NCBI RefSeq assembly: GCF_036850765.1
Contig: NC_089495.1
Span: 122,163,033 to 122,227,032 of the forward strand
DNA length: 64,000 nt
Source of the DNA: Saccopteryx bilineata
Taxonomy: Eukaryota > Chordata > Mammalia > Chiroptera > Emballonuridae
Direction: 5' to 3'
Below, one piece after another: positions 1-13,700 of this stretch. A program made the position numbers and the translations under genes. Below the pieces are notes generated by a model, which had not been told where the DNA came from, did no database searches, and was given only the letters and a program-made list of their open reading frames with translations. Within the stretch, counting starts at the first letter, position 1. Every line of letters starts with the position of its first letter.

Positions 1-56
1 ATTGATTTTTCAGAGAAGGGAGAGAAATCAATTTGTTGTTCCACTTATTCATGGTT

Positions 57-60
<4 letters not shown>
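1..60 (-). repeat. VO-like SINE fragment
   Basis: AT-rich start and AATTTGTTGTTCCACTTATT resemble the 3' part of older bat SINEs; cut by the window edge and by the next SINE. Confidence 0.35.
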
Positions 61-110
<50 letters not shown>

Positions 111-475
111 GAGAGATAGACAGACAGATAGGGAGAGACAGACAGGAAGGGAGAGAAGTGAGAAGCATCAATTCATTGCGGCTCCTTAGTCTCCTTAATT
201 GTTCAATGATTGTTTTTTCATATGTGCCTTGACCAGGGTGGGGCGTGGGGGTCTACAGCAGACTGAGTGAGCCCTTGCTCAAGCCAATGTGACCTTGGGC
301 TCAAGCCAGCGACCTTGGGCTTCAAGCCAGCAACCTTGGAGCTCAAGTCAGCGACCATGGGGGCATGTCCATGATCCCACATTCAATGAATAAACCCCAG
401 TGACCTCGGAGTTTCAAACTTTGGTCCTCTGCGTTCCAGTCCAATGCTCTATCCCGTGCCACTGCCTGGTCAGGC
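61..475 (-). repeat. RL SINE with (GT)n(GA)n at its tail
   Basis: Ends GCCTGGTCAGGC, the reversed RL head. A GT run (62-86) and a GA run (87-108) sit in the pyrimidine-rich tail region. Confidence 0.8.
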
Positions 476-528
476 TCATTGGTTTATTTTTGTACATGCC
501 CTCATTGATGTTTCAAAGGTGTTACTTT

Positions 529-617
529 TTAAGTTAGAAAATTGAGCCCCAAATGATAAGCCAATGGAATATACAGCTGGTCAGTAGCACAGCTGAACCT
601 AAAAGCCAGGTCTTAAT
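529..617 (-). repeat. MIR fragment
   Basis: Weak match to reversed MIR: AATTGAGCCCCAAATGATAA, then ACAGCTGGTCAGTAGCACAG and AGCCAGGTCTT. Confidence 0.5.
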
Positions 618-813
618 AATGCCCAATTTAATATAGTGTGTTGACCTGGAACTTTCTCCCTAGAACCCAGCTGTCTCCATATTTATTGAGGGGGCTCTAA
701 TCCCCTCACCACCTCCACCCTTCATTGTCTCCTAATTATGTGGACCCTTCCTTCCTTTGGAACTCTTTTCTTTGACCACCCACCACTGTGAAGCATATTG
801 CAGGAGTGAGGAC

Positions 814-1128
814 TTAATTTTTTTTGGGGGGGGGGGGGGGGGTAACAGAGACAGAAAGGGACTGACAGGAAGGGGGAGAGATAAGTCTCAATTCTTTGTT
901 GTGGCACCTTAGTTTCTCATTGATTGCTTTCTCATATGTGCCTTGACTGGGGGGGGCTGCAGCAGACTGAGTGACCCCTTGCTCAAGCCAGCGACCTTGG
1001 GCTCAAGCTGGTGAGCCTTGCTCAAACCAGATGAGCCCGCGCTCAAGCTGGTAACCTTGGGGTTTTGAACCTGGGTCCTCTGCATCCCAGTCCAACGCTC
1101 TAGCCACTGCACCACTGCCTGGTCAGGC
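814..1128 (-). repeat. RL SINE with G17 homopolymer
   Basis: Reversed RL with a T run followed by 17 G (826-842) before the CAGAGACAG segment. Confidence 0.85.
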
Positions 1129-1131
1129 TAA

Positions 1132-1320
1132 AATTTTTTCTTTTTAAATTAAATTCAGTGGGGTGACATTGATCAATAAGAGTACATAGGTTTCCAGTCA
1201 ACATCTCTATAGCATTTGAACTGTTGATGACAATGTGTCCCCATCACCCAAAGTCAAATTTTCTGTCACCTTATATTTGTCCCTTTTCTCCTTCCACCCC
1301 CCAGAGAGGGCTTACAATTT
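1132..1320 (-). repeat. LINE-1 3'-end fragment
   Basis: TTCAGTGGGGTGACATTGAT and CATCACCCAAAGTCAAATTT match the reversed 3' end of L1MA-type elements, with the poly(A) side at 1132. Confidence 0.6.
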
Positions 1321-1456
1321 TAAATGTTACCACCCAGCACAAAGGATAGATGGTAGAAGAGTCTAAAATATTTTGGCTAATAACCGTTTTGGATAACCAT
1401 TTATCTTTTTGTTCCTGAATTTTATTACTTCAAATATCAGTTAGTGATCATTTTGG

Positions 1457-1637
1457 CTTTTTTTTTTTTTTTTTAGATTTTATTTATTCATTTTAGAGAG
1501 GGGAGAGAGAGAAGCAGGGGAAGAGCAAGAAGCATCAACTCCCATATGTGCCTTGACCAGACAAGCCCAGCATTTTGAACCAGCGACCTCAGTATTCCAG
1601 GTTGACGCTTTATCCACTGCACCACCACAGGTCAGGC
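1457..1637 (-). repeat. RS SINE
   Basis: T run, ATTTATTCATTTTAGAGAG, then reversed RS head CCACCACAGGTCAGGC. Confidence 0.85.
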
Positions 1638-1719
1638 CATTTTGGCATTTTGAACTCATGCTATGAATCTAAACCTGCTGTCTTTAGAGAACTATCTTTA
1701 GGGAGAAGCCCACTTGTCT

Positions 1720-2728
1720 CTGGGACCTTACTAATTTATTTGAACTTGAATGATCCTTCAAATCTCTGAGCAGCAGGATTTATAGTAACAAAGAAAAAAA
1801 GCAACTAAACAGGTAACACTAGAACAGTCTCAAAAAGATGACACAGGACACAATGTTTCAAAATTTGTACAGTTTACTTTAAGCAACAGTCCAGAATTGT
1901 GAAGTACAACACATTTTTTAAGGATGAGATTTTGTTTCATGGTCAAGCACCAGCATCATGCACACAGCTTCAAGTTAACTAAGAGCACTGCCACAGTGTG
2001 ACCCATTCAGAACGAAGACCCACTTCTGTGCGGGGCACTGCCCTTGTTTGCTTCACCACTTGGAATCGGTCAGTTGGAGTGTACATGGAGCCTTCCTCTG
2101 CATGAGAGTGGGAGGCTTTCCTCCTCGGCCAGTCAAGTTAGTATCTGACTTATAGCTTACTGTTCAAAAATAAAAGGCAGTTTTTTGCTCTGCAGGCAGC
2201 AAGGCATGAGGCACAGGCCTCTTCCTTGTTCCATATGGCACAGGAAGATGCTTTTAGCAAAGGGCACTGGCAAGTTAGGGCAACACCAAGAAGGTTTGGC
2301 ATAAAGACAACCCTGTGTTGGGGGCCTGTAGGGACGATGCCTGTGGACTGTTTACTGGCCTGTCCAATCAAGGCTTGGTAAACCCAAGTAAAGCTGACCA
2401 AAAAAAAAGGGTTTTAAAAACCTCAGTACAAAAAAGATCTTCTAACACACTTGGGACCAAATTATCTGTTTTTAAAAACACAGTACTGTCACAAAACTTT
2501 CCCTCCAGTCTACTACTAGAAAACACTCATGCCATGGCCTACAGACCCAAAGGAATCAAGATATAGAGAACCTGTTTTTGAAAATAAAAGGGGAGGGGGC
2601 AGACAGCAGTACATAAAGTGCTTCTTTTTTAATGAAACAAATCCAAAAGATGTACAGTCAGGCTCAAGTTGTGCAGTTCACAAGCATGGAGAAAACAAAT
2701 GAAACGACAGAATTCAGGCCAGTCAGAG
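1720..2728 (-). other. JPT1: JPT1 3' UTR
   Basis: About 1 kb between the stop codon and the polyadenylation signal. It contains no SINE, unlike almost every other kilobase nearby, which suggests it is kept intact in the mature message. The exact cleavage site is inferred. Confidence 0.75.
1735..1740 (-). terminator. JPT1: JPT1 polyadenylation signal AATAAA
   Basis: TTTATT on the plus strand reads AATAAA on the minus strand, about 1 kb past the JPT1 stop. Cleavage would fall near 1710-1725. Confidence 0.7.
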
Positions 2729-2877
2729 CTAACCCAGGACGAGGCTGGACTTGCCACCAGGGGGGTTTCTTCGGGATGGCACTGGGGCCGGTGCCACTGG
2801 GCTGGGCACAGGGGCAGCAGGCACAGGCTTCTCCTCACTGTGCCCCAGGCTGGCCTGCAAGTCTGAGTCCACATTTT
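2729..2877 (-). CDS. JPT1: JPT1 coding exon 5 and stop
   Basis: Completes Glu106 and encodes residues 107-154 ([17 protein letters not shown], then a Pro/Ala/Val-rich stretch, ending KSSLVLG) and TAG at 2731-2729. The acceptor is TTTCCCTAG|AAAATG. It continues directly into the 3' UTR. Confidence 0.95.
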
Positions 2878-5856
2878 CTAGGGAAATAGAGTGAAATTAA
2901 GGCTAATACTTTCCAGTGGAGATGAAGAATCTAAGATAGTATACCATATATATATTTATATTTTAAGGAAGGTTCAAAACCTACCTAGGATCCAGGTTTG
3001 AAACATTACAGATAAGCTCTAGATCCCTGACCCCTAATCTATGTCCACTTGGGTCTCCTTACCTTAGTCCCAGAGGGTGTGTTTAATGCTTTTTTTTTTT
3101 TTTTTTGGTGACAGAGACAGAAAGAGGGACAGATAGGGACAAATAGAAAGAGAGAGATGAGAAGCATCAATTCTTCATTGCAGCACCTTAGTAGTTCATT
3201 GATTGCTTTCTCACATGTGCCTGGGGGGGGGGGCTACAGCAGAGCGAGTGACCCCTTGCTCAAGCCAGGGACCCCACACGCAAGCTGGTGAGCCCACACT
3301 CAAACCAGCGACCTTGGAGTTTATAACCTGGGTCCTCTGTGTCCCAGTCGGATGCTCTATCCACTGTGCCACCGCCTGGTCAAGCTAATGCATATTTTAT
3401 GTGCATTTTATTTCCAAAAGATAACATATAATACTATTTTTGTTCTATTTAACATAAATGATTATCAACTTCCTTTTTTTCACTCTTTTGAAAACTTACC
3501 CATATTTATGGTCATAATTCACCTTGCTTAATTAAACTGCATGTAGCCTGACCTGTGGTGGCGCAGTGGATAAAGCGTTGACCTGGAAATGCTGAGGTCG
3601 CCGGTTCAAAACCCTGGGCTTGCCTGGTCAAGGCACATATGGGAGTTGATGCTTCCAGCTCCTCCCTCCTTCTCTCTCTCTCTGTCTCTCCTCTCTGTCT
3701 CTCTCTATCCTCTCTAAAAATGAATAAAATAAAAAAATAAATTAAATTAAATAAAAACTGCATGTATACTGCTCACAAAAAGTAGGGGATATTTCATAAT
3801 GAATATGAAGTGATAAAATATCCCTTACTTTTTTTTTTTTTTTACAAGGACAGAGAGAGAGTCAGAGAGAGGGATAGATAGGGACAGACAGACAGGAATG
3901 GAGAGAGATGAGAAGCATCAGTCATCAGTTTTTCACTGCGACACCTTAGTTGTTCATTGATTACTTTCTCATATGTGCCTTGACCACGGGCCTTCAGCAG
4001 ACGGAGTAACCCCTTGCTTGAGCCAGCGACCTTGGGCTCAAACTGGTGAGCCTTGCTCAAACCAGATGAGCCCGCACTCAAGCTGGTGAGCTCGGGGTCT
4101 TGAACCTGGGTCTTCTGCATCCCAGTCCGATGCTCTATCCACTGCGCCACCGCCTGGTCAGGCTGGACAGACAGTTCTTACTACCCTCCCAGAGGCTGTG
4201 CCATGTTGCATCCCACAGCACACACATCAAAGTATGCCTTCCTTATATCTTTGCATAGCCTCTACTTGATAACCACCTTGCTTTAATATCTGCCAAACTG
4301 ATGGGTGAAAATGTTATTGCATTCCTGTGTTATGGTACATGTCCATGATTACAAGGTGAAGTTGACTTTTTTTTTTTTTTTTTTAGTTATTTATTCATTT
4401 TAGAGAGGAGAGGTAGAGACAGAGAGAGAGAGAGAGAGGAGAGACAGAGAGAGAGAAGGGGGGAGGAGCTGGAAGCATCAACTCCCATATGTGCCCTGAC
4501 CAGGCAAGCCCAGGGTTTTGAACCGGCAACCTCAGCATTTCCAGGTCGACGCTTTATCCACTGCGCCACCACAGGTCAGGCCTGAAGTTGACTTTTAACT
4601 ACACAGTTCACCAGTTATGCTACCATCAACATTTACTAAACAGTCCTCCTTTCCCCTACTGACCTATAATAACATCTCCACTATCCAGGTCATTCCCATT
4701 TCTTTTTTTTTCTTCTTTTTTTTTTAAATTGAAGCTGGAAACAGGGAGAGACCGTCAGACAGACTCCCGCATGCGTCCCACCGGGATCCACCCGGCACGC
4801 CCACCAGTGGCGAAGCTCCGCCCACCAGGGGCGATGCCCCGCGCCGCCCCCGCCCCTCCCGCGTCGCTCTGCTGCCAGCGCCCGGGCCATCCCTGCTCCA
4901 ATGGAGCCTTGGCTGCGGGAGGGGCAGAGAGAGACAGAGAGGAAGGAGGGGAGGGGGGTGGAGAAGCAAATGGGCGCCTCTCCCATGTGCCCCAGCCGGG
5001 AATCGAACCCGGGTCCCCCGACGCCAGGCTGACGCTCCGCCGAGCCAACCAGCCAGGGCCCATTCCCATTTCTTAATTTTTTTTTTCCCCAGAGACAGAG
5101 AGTCAGAGAAAGGGATAGACAGGGACAGACAGACAGGAACACAGAGACGAGAAGCATCAATCATTAGTTTTTCATTGTGCACTGCAACACCTTAGTTCAT
5201 TGATTGCTTTCTCATATGTGCCTTGACCACGGGTCTTCAGCAGACCGAGTGACCCCTTGCTTGAGCCAGCGACCTTGGGTCCAAGCTGGTGAGCTTTTCC
5301 TCAAACCAGATGAGCCCGCACTCAAGCTGGCGACCTCGGGGTCTCGAACCTGAGTCCTCGGCGTCCCAGTCCGACGCTCTATCCACTGCTCCACCGCCTG
5401 GTCAGGCCCATTTCTTAATTGTTTAAAAAAACATTGATTTGCCCTGGCCGGTTGGCTCAGCTGTAGAGTGTCGGCCTAGCGTGCGGAGGACCTGGGTTCG
5501 ATTCCTGGCCAGGGCACATAGGAGAAGCGCCCATTTGCTTCTCCACCCCTCCGCCGCGCCTTCCTCTCTGTCTCTCTCTTCCCCTCCCGCAGCCAAGGCT
5601 CCATTGGAGCAAAGATGGCCCGGGCGCTGGGGTTGGCTCTGTGGCCTCTGCCCCAGGCGCTACAGTGGCTCTGGTCACAACATGGCGACACCCAGGAGGG
5701 TCGCAACATGGCGACGCCCAGGATGGGCAGAGCATCGCCCCCTGGTGGGCAGAGCGTCGCCCCCTGGTGGGCGTGCCGGGTGGATCCCGGTCGGGCGCAT
5801 GCAGGAGTCTGTCTGACTGTCTCTCCCTGTTTCCAGCTTCAGAAAAGTGCAAAAAA

Positions 5857-5887
<31 letters not shown>

Positions 5888-6110
5888 ATTGATTTTAGAG
5901 ATGGGGGGAGGAAAGAGAGACAGAAACATTGATCTGTTCTTGTATGTGCCTTAACCAGGGATCGAGCACGCAACCTTGGCATATTGAAATGATGCTCTAA
6001 CCAACCAAACATTCTGGCCAGGGCAGTCCCATCTCTTTTTTTGGGGGGGGGTGGATATTTTTCTATTTTTTTATTTTTCTATTTTTTTTTATTTATTGAT
6101 TTTTAGAGAG

Positions 6111-6164
<54 letters not shown>

Positions 6165-9100
6165 GGAGGACCAGGAAGCATCAACTCCCATATGTGCCTT
6201 GACCTGGCAAGCCCAAGGTTTCAAACCGGCAACCTCAGTGTTCCAGGTCAACACTTTATCCCACTGCGCCACCACAGGTCAGGCCCCATCTCTTACTAAT
6301 TAAGCAATTTCCACATTAAAGTCTTTAGAATTAATATATTATTATCCAAGATCTTGGATATTGCTTGACTGAATCACTAGCTGATTTGTGAAATTCCGAT
6401 GCATTTTTCAAAAATTTAATCTATTGATCTTACAGCAAGAGGAAGGCGGTGGCACAGTGGATAGAGAGTCGGACTGGTATGCGGAGTACCCAGGTTCGAG
6501 CCCCCAAAGTCACCAGCTTGGACCCAAGGTCGCTGGCTTGAGCAACGGGTTCTTCGGTCTGCTGTAGCCCCACGGTCAAGACACATATGAGAAAGCAATC
6601 AATGAACAACTAAAGTGCCACAAATGAAAAAAAAATTGATGCTTCTCATCTCTCTCCGTTCCTGTCTGTTTGTCCCTATCTATCCCTCTCTCTGACTCTC
6701 TGTCTTTGTCAAAAAAAAAAAAAAAGAAGAAGAAGAAGGGGGGAGGAGAAAGAAAGAAAAAGAGTTAGAAACACTGATCTGGACCCTGGCCGATTAGCTC
6801 AGTGGTAGAACGTCAGCCTGGCGTGTAGGAGTCCTGGGTTCGATTCCCGGCCAGGGCTCACAGGAGAAGTGCCCATCTGCTTCTCCACCCCTCCCCCTCT
6901 CCTTCCCCTCCCGCAGCCAGGGTTCCACTGGAGCAAAGTTGGCCCGGGTGCTGAGGATGGCTCCATGGCCTCTGCCTCAGGTACTAGAATGGCTCTGGTT
7001 GCAACAGAGCGACACCCCAGATGGGCAGAGCATTGCCCCTTGGTGGGCATGCTGGGTGGATCCTGGTCAGGCGCATGCGGGAGTCTGTCTGACTGCCTCC
7101 TCGTTTCCAACTTCAGAAAAATACAAAAAAAAAGAAACACTGATCTGTTAAAACAATCCAAAATAGAGGAGTAAAGACCATGGACTTAGGCTGAGTCAAA
7201 GTTATGAATGTAAGCTGTCTCATTTCTGCTGCTAGGATATGCCCTCACCGCTATACAGAACCTCTTTTTATTTATTTTTATTTATTGATTTTAGTGAAAG
7301 AGGAAGGGAGAGAGAGAGAAAGAGAAACAGGAACATGGAAGTTCCTATGTGTCCTGACCAGGGATTGAACCAGTAACCTCTGCTCTTTGGGACAATGCTC
7401 TTACCAACTGAGCTATCCAGCCAGGGCTGCTATACAGAATCTTACTGAATTCTTTACTGTCTGGACCAAGCAGTTAATGAATGACTTCTAAAGGTCATAA
7501 CATTACCTTGCAGCTCTACTATGGTAGTTAATTTCCATCAAGTGATTTTAGATAAACCAAGCTCATTTCCACCAACTTATACTTGTCTTTTATTATTAAT
7601 GTAACTGTTCTATCTTTCACAATGAAGTAACAACATACCTAAAAAGGGGGGGAAAGCACATATGGAAACTAAATAACAGCAGGCTTTTATTTAAATGCTT
7701 GTTTGTCAGAAATAAATACTCCAGCCAGTAAAGGTGGAGGGTTATTTTTTTAAAGCAAGAGAGACAGACAGCTGACCAGGCTGTGGCGCAGTGGATAGAG
7801 CATCAGACTGGGATGTGGAAGGACCCAGGTTCGAGACCCTGAGGTCACCAGCTTGAGCACGGGTTCATCTGGTTTGAGCAAGGCTCACCAGCTTGGACCC
7901 AAGGTCGCTGGCTCGAGCAAGGGGTTACTCAGTCTGCTGTAGCCCCCGGTCAAGACACATATGAGAAATCAATCAATGAACAACTAAGGAACCACACCGA
8001 AGAACTGATGTTTCTCATCTCTCTCTCTTCCTGTCTTATCTATCCCCCTCTCTGACTCTGTCTCTGCCACAAAAAAAAAAAAAAAAAGAGAGACAGAAAG
8101 ACAGGAAGGGAGAGAGATGAGAAGCATCAACTCATAGTTGCAGCACCTTATTTGTTCATTGATTGCTTCTCATATGTGCCTTGACCTGGGGCCTACAGCC
8201 AAGCCAGTGACCCTTGCTTAAGCCAGAGACCTTGGGGTTCCAAACCTAGGTCCTCAGTATCCCAGCCCAACGCTTTATCCACTGCGCCACCGCCTGGTCA
8301 GGTGGACGTTTGTTTGTTGCTCCATCTCAAGTCTGCAATGTGATAAGGAATTGAGAGCAGGGTTTAGAAACTTTCAATAGCAGCTTGACAAAGAAAGCTT
8401 TTGTCTGTTGAATCTAATAATAATTTTAAAAAATAGAGTTTCAGCCCTGGCCGGTTGGCTCAGCGGTAGAGCGTCGGCCTGGCGTGCGGGGGACCCAGGT
8501 TCAATTCCCGGCCAGGGCACATAGGAGAAGCACCCATTTGCTTCTCCACCCCCTCCCCTCCTTCCTCTCTGTCTCTCTCTTCCCCTCCCGCAGCCAAGGC
8601 TCCATTGGAACAAAGATGGCCCGGGCGCTGGGGATGGCTCCTTGGCCTCTGCCCCAGGCGCTAGAGTGGCTCTGGTCACGGCAGAGCGACGCCCCGGAGG
8701 GGCAGAGCATCGCCCCCTGGTGGGCAGAGCTTCGCCCCTGGTGGGCGTGCCGGGAGGATCCCGGTCGGGCGCATGCGGGAATCTGTCTGACTGTCTCTCC
8801 CCGTTTCCAGCTTCAGAAAAATACAAAAAAAAAAAAAAAAAAGTTTCAACAAAAATACTTGTGCCATAATACCCATCTTTTACTCCTAATTTGTGTTCCT
8901 TCTTTAGCATATCAGTTATATAACTGAACAGAGACCTCTGTCATAACAGAAAAAAGTGATTCATGCCTGACCTGTGGTTGCGCAGTGATTAGAGCACCCA
9001 CCTGGGCCTGGCCTGTGGTGGTGCAGTGCATGGAGCGCCAACCTCAAACACTGATGTTGCCGCAGGTTTGAAACCCTGGGTTTGCTCGGTCAAGGCACAT

Positions 9101-10706
9101 ACAACAAGCAACAAATGAAGAGCTAGAGTGAAGCAACTACTTCTTGTTCCCCCCACCTCCACTCTCCGTAAAATCAATAAATAAAATCTTATTTGTTAAA
9201 AAAAAATTAAAAATAAAAAAGTAAAATAAAATAAAGCATTGACCAGGAATGCTGAGGTTGCCAGTTCGAAACCCCAGGCTTGCCTAGTGAAGGTACATGA
9301 GAGAAGCAACTACGAGTTGTTTTCTGCTCCTCTCCCCCACCTTTCCTCTCTCTAAAAATCAATAAATAAAATCTTAAAAAAATAATGATTCATTATAAGG
9401 ATCAAAGAATTAGAATTATAAGAAAATGTAGCAGACCATGTAACCTGCTTGAAGGCAGGAAATGACTTCTGCCTAAATTTCTTGGACCTTTTTCCTCCTC
9501 CTTATAATTTCCAAAATCCTCCCTGTGGCTATTCCTGTGTCTAATTACCCAAAAAATGAAGGCAATTTTCCTTATATCCAAACAAAATCTGTTTTATTTA
9601 TACTAAGCAAAGTAGCTTGGCTTTGAAGTAAACGTCATTTTATGACAAATAAACTAAATGTCAGGAACACATAATAATCAGGTGGCAAACTGATGATCAT
9701 TAAAAAGAGAGAGATCCCTGGCCGGTTGGCTCAGCTGTAGAGCGTCGCCTGTGTGTGGAAGTCCCAGGTTCGATTCCCGACCAGGGCACACAGGAGAAGT
9801 ACCCCATCTGCTTCTCCACACTTCCCCCTCTCCTTTCTCTCTATCTCTCTCTTTCCCGCCCACAGACAAGGCTCCATTGGAACAAAGTTGGCCTGGGCGC
9901 TGAGGATGGCTCCATGGCCTCCACTTCAGGCACTAAAATGGCTCCGATTGCAGCGGAGCATCGCCCCCTGGTGGGCATGCCAGGTGGATCCCTGTCGGGC
10001 GTATGCGGGAGTCTGTCTACTTCCCTGCTGCTTCTCACTTCGGAAAAATACAAAAAAAAAAAAAACAGAGAGAGAGAGAGAGAGAGAGGGAGAAAGGACT
10101 TGTCATACTATATCATGCAATGTGCTACTGACCTGAACAATCTGTAACAAATTGAGCTGGGGCAGGGATTATTAATTATTCAGCAAGACAAATGACACAT
10201 TTTTTCATAACTTTATCAGTGTTTTCATATATTTCTCCAGGTTCCCCAAATTCCTAATTATTATTCATTGGCCAAAATAAGTGAATAAAGATTGTGGCTA
10301 AATAAGGTCTAATAATGGAAGTATTTCAGAATATGAAAAGAACTAGGGGCCCTGGCCGGTTGGCTCAGTGGTAGAGCGTTGGCCTGGCGTGCGGAAGTCC
10401 CAGGTTCAATTCCTGGCCAGGGCACACAGGAGAAGCGCCCATCTGTTTCTCCACCCCTCCCCCTCTCCTTCCTCTCTGTTTCTCTCTTCCCCTCCAGCAG
10501 CCAAGCGCCTGGAGCAAGGATGGCCCGGGCGCTGGGGATGGCTCCGTGGCCTCTGCATCAGGTGCTAGAATGGCTCTGATCGCAATAGAGCAATGCCCCA
10601 GATGGGCAGAGCATCGCCCCCTGGTGGGCGTGCCGGGTTGATCCCGGTCGGGCGTATGCGGGAGTCTGTCTGACTGCCTCCCCGTTTCCAGCTTCAGAAA
10701 AAATAC

Positions 10707-10740
<34 letters not shown>

Positions 10741-13700
10741 AGGATCCAAAAGCCTAGAAGACATTTTACTTCCAGAATAGTCTTTTCAAATGGAATAAAA
10801 CAGGCCCTGGCCGGTTGGCTCAGTGGTAAAGTATCAGCCTGGCGTGTGGAAGTCCTGGGTTCGATTCCCGGCCAGGGCACACAGGAGAAGCACCCATCTG
10901 CTTCTCCACCTTTCCCCCTCTCCTTTCTCTCTATGTCTCTCTCCCTCCTGTGTGCTGAGGATAGCTCCATGGCCTCCGCCTCAGATGCAAGAATGGCTCT
11001 GATTGCAGTGGAGCAACACCCCAGAGGGGCCGAGCATCGTCCCCTGGTGGGTGTGCCAGGTGGATCCTGGTCGGGCTCATATAGAAGTCTGTCTGTCTGC
11101 CTCCCCGCTGCTTCTTACTTCGGAAAAACACATACACAGACACACACACAAAAAGAAATGGAACAAAATAACCTGACAAGGCAGTGGAGCAATGGATAGA
11201 GTATCGGCCTGGGACTTGGAGGACCCAGGTTCAAAACCCCAAGGTCAAACAGAGGCTCACTAGCTTGAGTACCAGGTTGCTGGCTTGAGCATGGGATCAT
11301 AGACATGACCTTATGGTCACTGGCTTGAGCCCAAGTTTGCTGGCTTGAGCAAGGGGTCACTCATTCTGCTATAGCTCCACCACCCCCAATCAAGGCACAT
11401 ATGAGAAAGCAATCAATGAACAACTAAGATACCACAACAAAAAATGATGCTTCTCATCTCTCTCCCCCCTTCCTGTCTGTCTGTCCCTGTCCATCCCTCT
11501 CTCTGTCTCCATCACAATAAAGAAACCAAATAGAACAAAATGGACATGAACTTAAACAAATTTATCTTCAGTATGGTCAAAAAGTAATTTCTCCAATGAG
11601 GACGAGCCTGGGTTATACTCATAAAGGTTCAAAAGAATCTCCCCCCATCATGAAACACCATTTGAGAGGACAGAAGAGGTATTTGGTTCTTAAACATCTA
11701 TTTCCCTGGAAGACTGTATCACAAGACGTAATGGTAGGAAAGGCCAAGAGGAAGCCACTTCTGAAGGCCGACAGTGACTGCTGTTCACTGAGTCAATTAT
11801 ACCTGACTGCTACTGCCTAACGTGTTAACTTTTCATTACACTTGTTAGGAATTATCTGGAACTTGTTAGGGAAATGCCAATAAATACTTCAAAGAAGGAA
11901 ATTAATTAAATAAATGATGATAGCTCATCATTGGTACATGGATGTGAACTGAAAATTTACATCTGCCTCTAAATCCTGTAAGATCTCAAGGTTACCATTG
12001 TCTCAATGAATAAACACCTCAAAATTCAATGCTGCAGGCCACGCTTCAACTGACAGAGCCGTTTACTAAAAAGCTCTCATTAAGTGTAACAGTTAGTAGC
12101 CTGATGAATGTACATACATTTATAAAGGATGTGGGGCTTTTTTCTTTTCTCAAACATTTCTAGCATTGGTCTCACTGCTGGCCTTGTTTGCTAACTTTAC
12201 TGTTTAACTTTTCTTTCCTCTCCACCCAGGGAATGCCAGCTCTTGGGCAAAGCTAGATTTGACTCCCCAGTCTCTTTCTCCAAGACGTGATTGGAATCAA
12301 AATCCCAATCTATTCTAAAATCATTTATAGAACCAGAAATTTAGGTTTCAGAAGTACTCACCATGAATATCACCTTCTCCCTAGAAAAGAAAAAACATTA
12401 AAAATTTACTTCAGATTTTAATTTTGCAACATATAAATAAGGCAGTTACAGTTTAGGAATATTACTATCTATTTGAAACCAAATGTTTTTGTTTTTTTTG
12501 GTTTTTTTGGTTTTTTGTATCTTTCTAAAGTTGGAAATGGGAAGACAGTCAGACAGACTCCCGCATGCGCCCAACTGGGATCCACCCGGCATGCCCACCA
12601 GGGGACAATGCTCTGCCCATCTGGGGCGTCGCTCTGTTGCAACCAGAGCCATTCTAGCGCCTGAGGCAGAGGCCAGAAAGCCACCCCAGCGCCCGGGCCA
12701 ACTTTGCTCCAATGGAGCCCTGGCTGCGGGAGGGGAAGAGAGAGACAGAGGAAGGAAAGGGGGAGGGGTGGAGAAGCATATGGACGCTTCTCCTGTGCGC
12801 CCTGGCCGGGAATCGAACCCGGGACTCCTGCATGCCAGGCTGACATTCTACCACTGAGCCAACCAGCCAGGGAAAATGTTTCTGTTTTGATGCAGTCATG
12901 GTCAGGGTCAGGCTACACTACAAAAAGCAACCTTTAGCCTGACCTGTGGTGGCGCAGTGGATAAAGCGTTGACCTGGAAATGCTGAGGTCACCGGTTCGA
13001 AACCCTGGGCTTGCCTGGTCAAGGCACATATGGGAGTTAATGGCTCTTCCCCCCCTTCTCTCTCTCTATCTCTCCTCTCTCTCTCTCTCTCTGTCTCTCC
13101 CTCTCCTCTCTAATATGAATAAATAAAAAAATAAAAATAAATAAAAAAGCAACCTTTATTCAACCAGGGGACAATGCTATACACAAAAATGTCACTGGAC
13201 AAATTGCCCCAGCGCCAGTAGAATACCCAAAATTCAAAAAGAACTTTAACATCCAACAAATATTCCAATAAAGTTAAAAAGTTTTTTTTTTTAATCGTAA
13301 CACCTACGTTGGTGACCTATGTTGGAAAGACACCAGAACAGACCAATATGTTGACTCATTTTCTGACTTTCCTCTCTTAGTTATCAACCTTCCGTCACCA
13401 AAATGGCCCAGTCCCTTTCCTAACTATCACTATAGAAAACTCCAGTGGCAGAAATAAAGCTCTTAGTTCAACAGGGGGAATCTGATTTCTAAACTGAATT
13501 AACCTCATAGCCTGACCCCTTCCCCTTATTGTTACACTGACCTTCAGATCTAAGAAGTCTCCAGAGTTGGCTTCAGAAGAGCTCCTTCTCTGGGATCCAG
13601 ACAACTCAGAATCTTCTCTGCCACCACTAGACTTGGCACCTGCATCAAAATATACGTTGTTGAGCAATATAATAGGAAGAGCTGAAACACATTTTTTAGT

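Larger units (their letters stand above)
2878..12361 (-). other. JPT1: JPT1 intron 4
   Basis: 9,484 nt, GTGAGT to CCCTAG, packed with SINEs. Stretches without a recognised repeat are about 7429-7770, 9377-9714 and 11521-12361. Confidence 0.9.
12381..13541 (-). other. JPT1: JPT1 intron 3
   Basis: 1,161 nt, GTCAGT to TTCTAG, with one VL and one RS SINE. Confidence 0.9.

Noticed and set aside
8443..8520. tRNA-like A and B boxes in VL, RL and RS heads as tRNA genes
   Set aside because: The cloverleaf is incomplete, no anticodon arm pairs well, and each is followed by a SINE body, A tail and TSD.
10365..10970. 201-codon minus-strand open frame
   Set aside because: Two VL SINEs and the DNA between them.
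11596..11820. 74-codon plus-strand frame in JPT1 intron 4
   Set aside because: No known domain, no splice context, antisense to JPT1.
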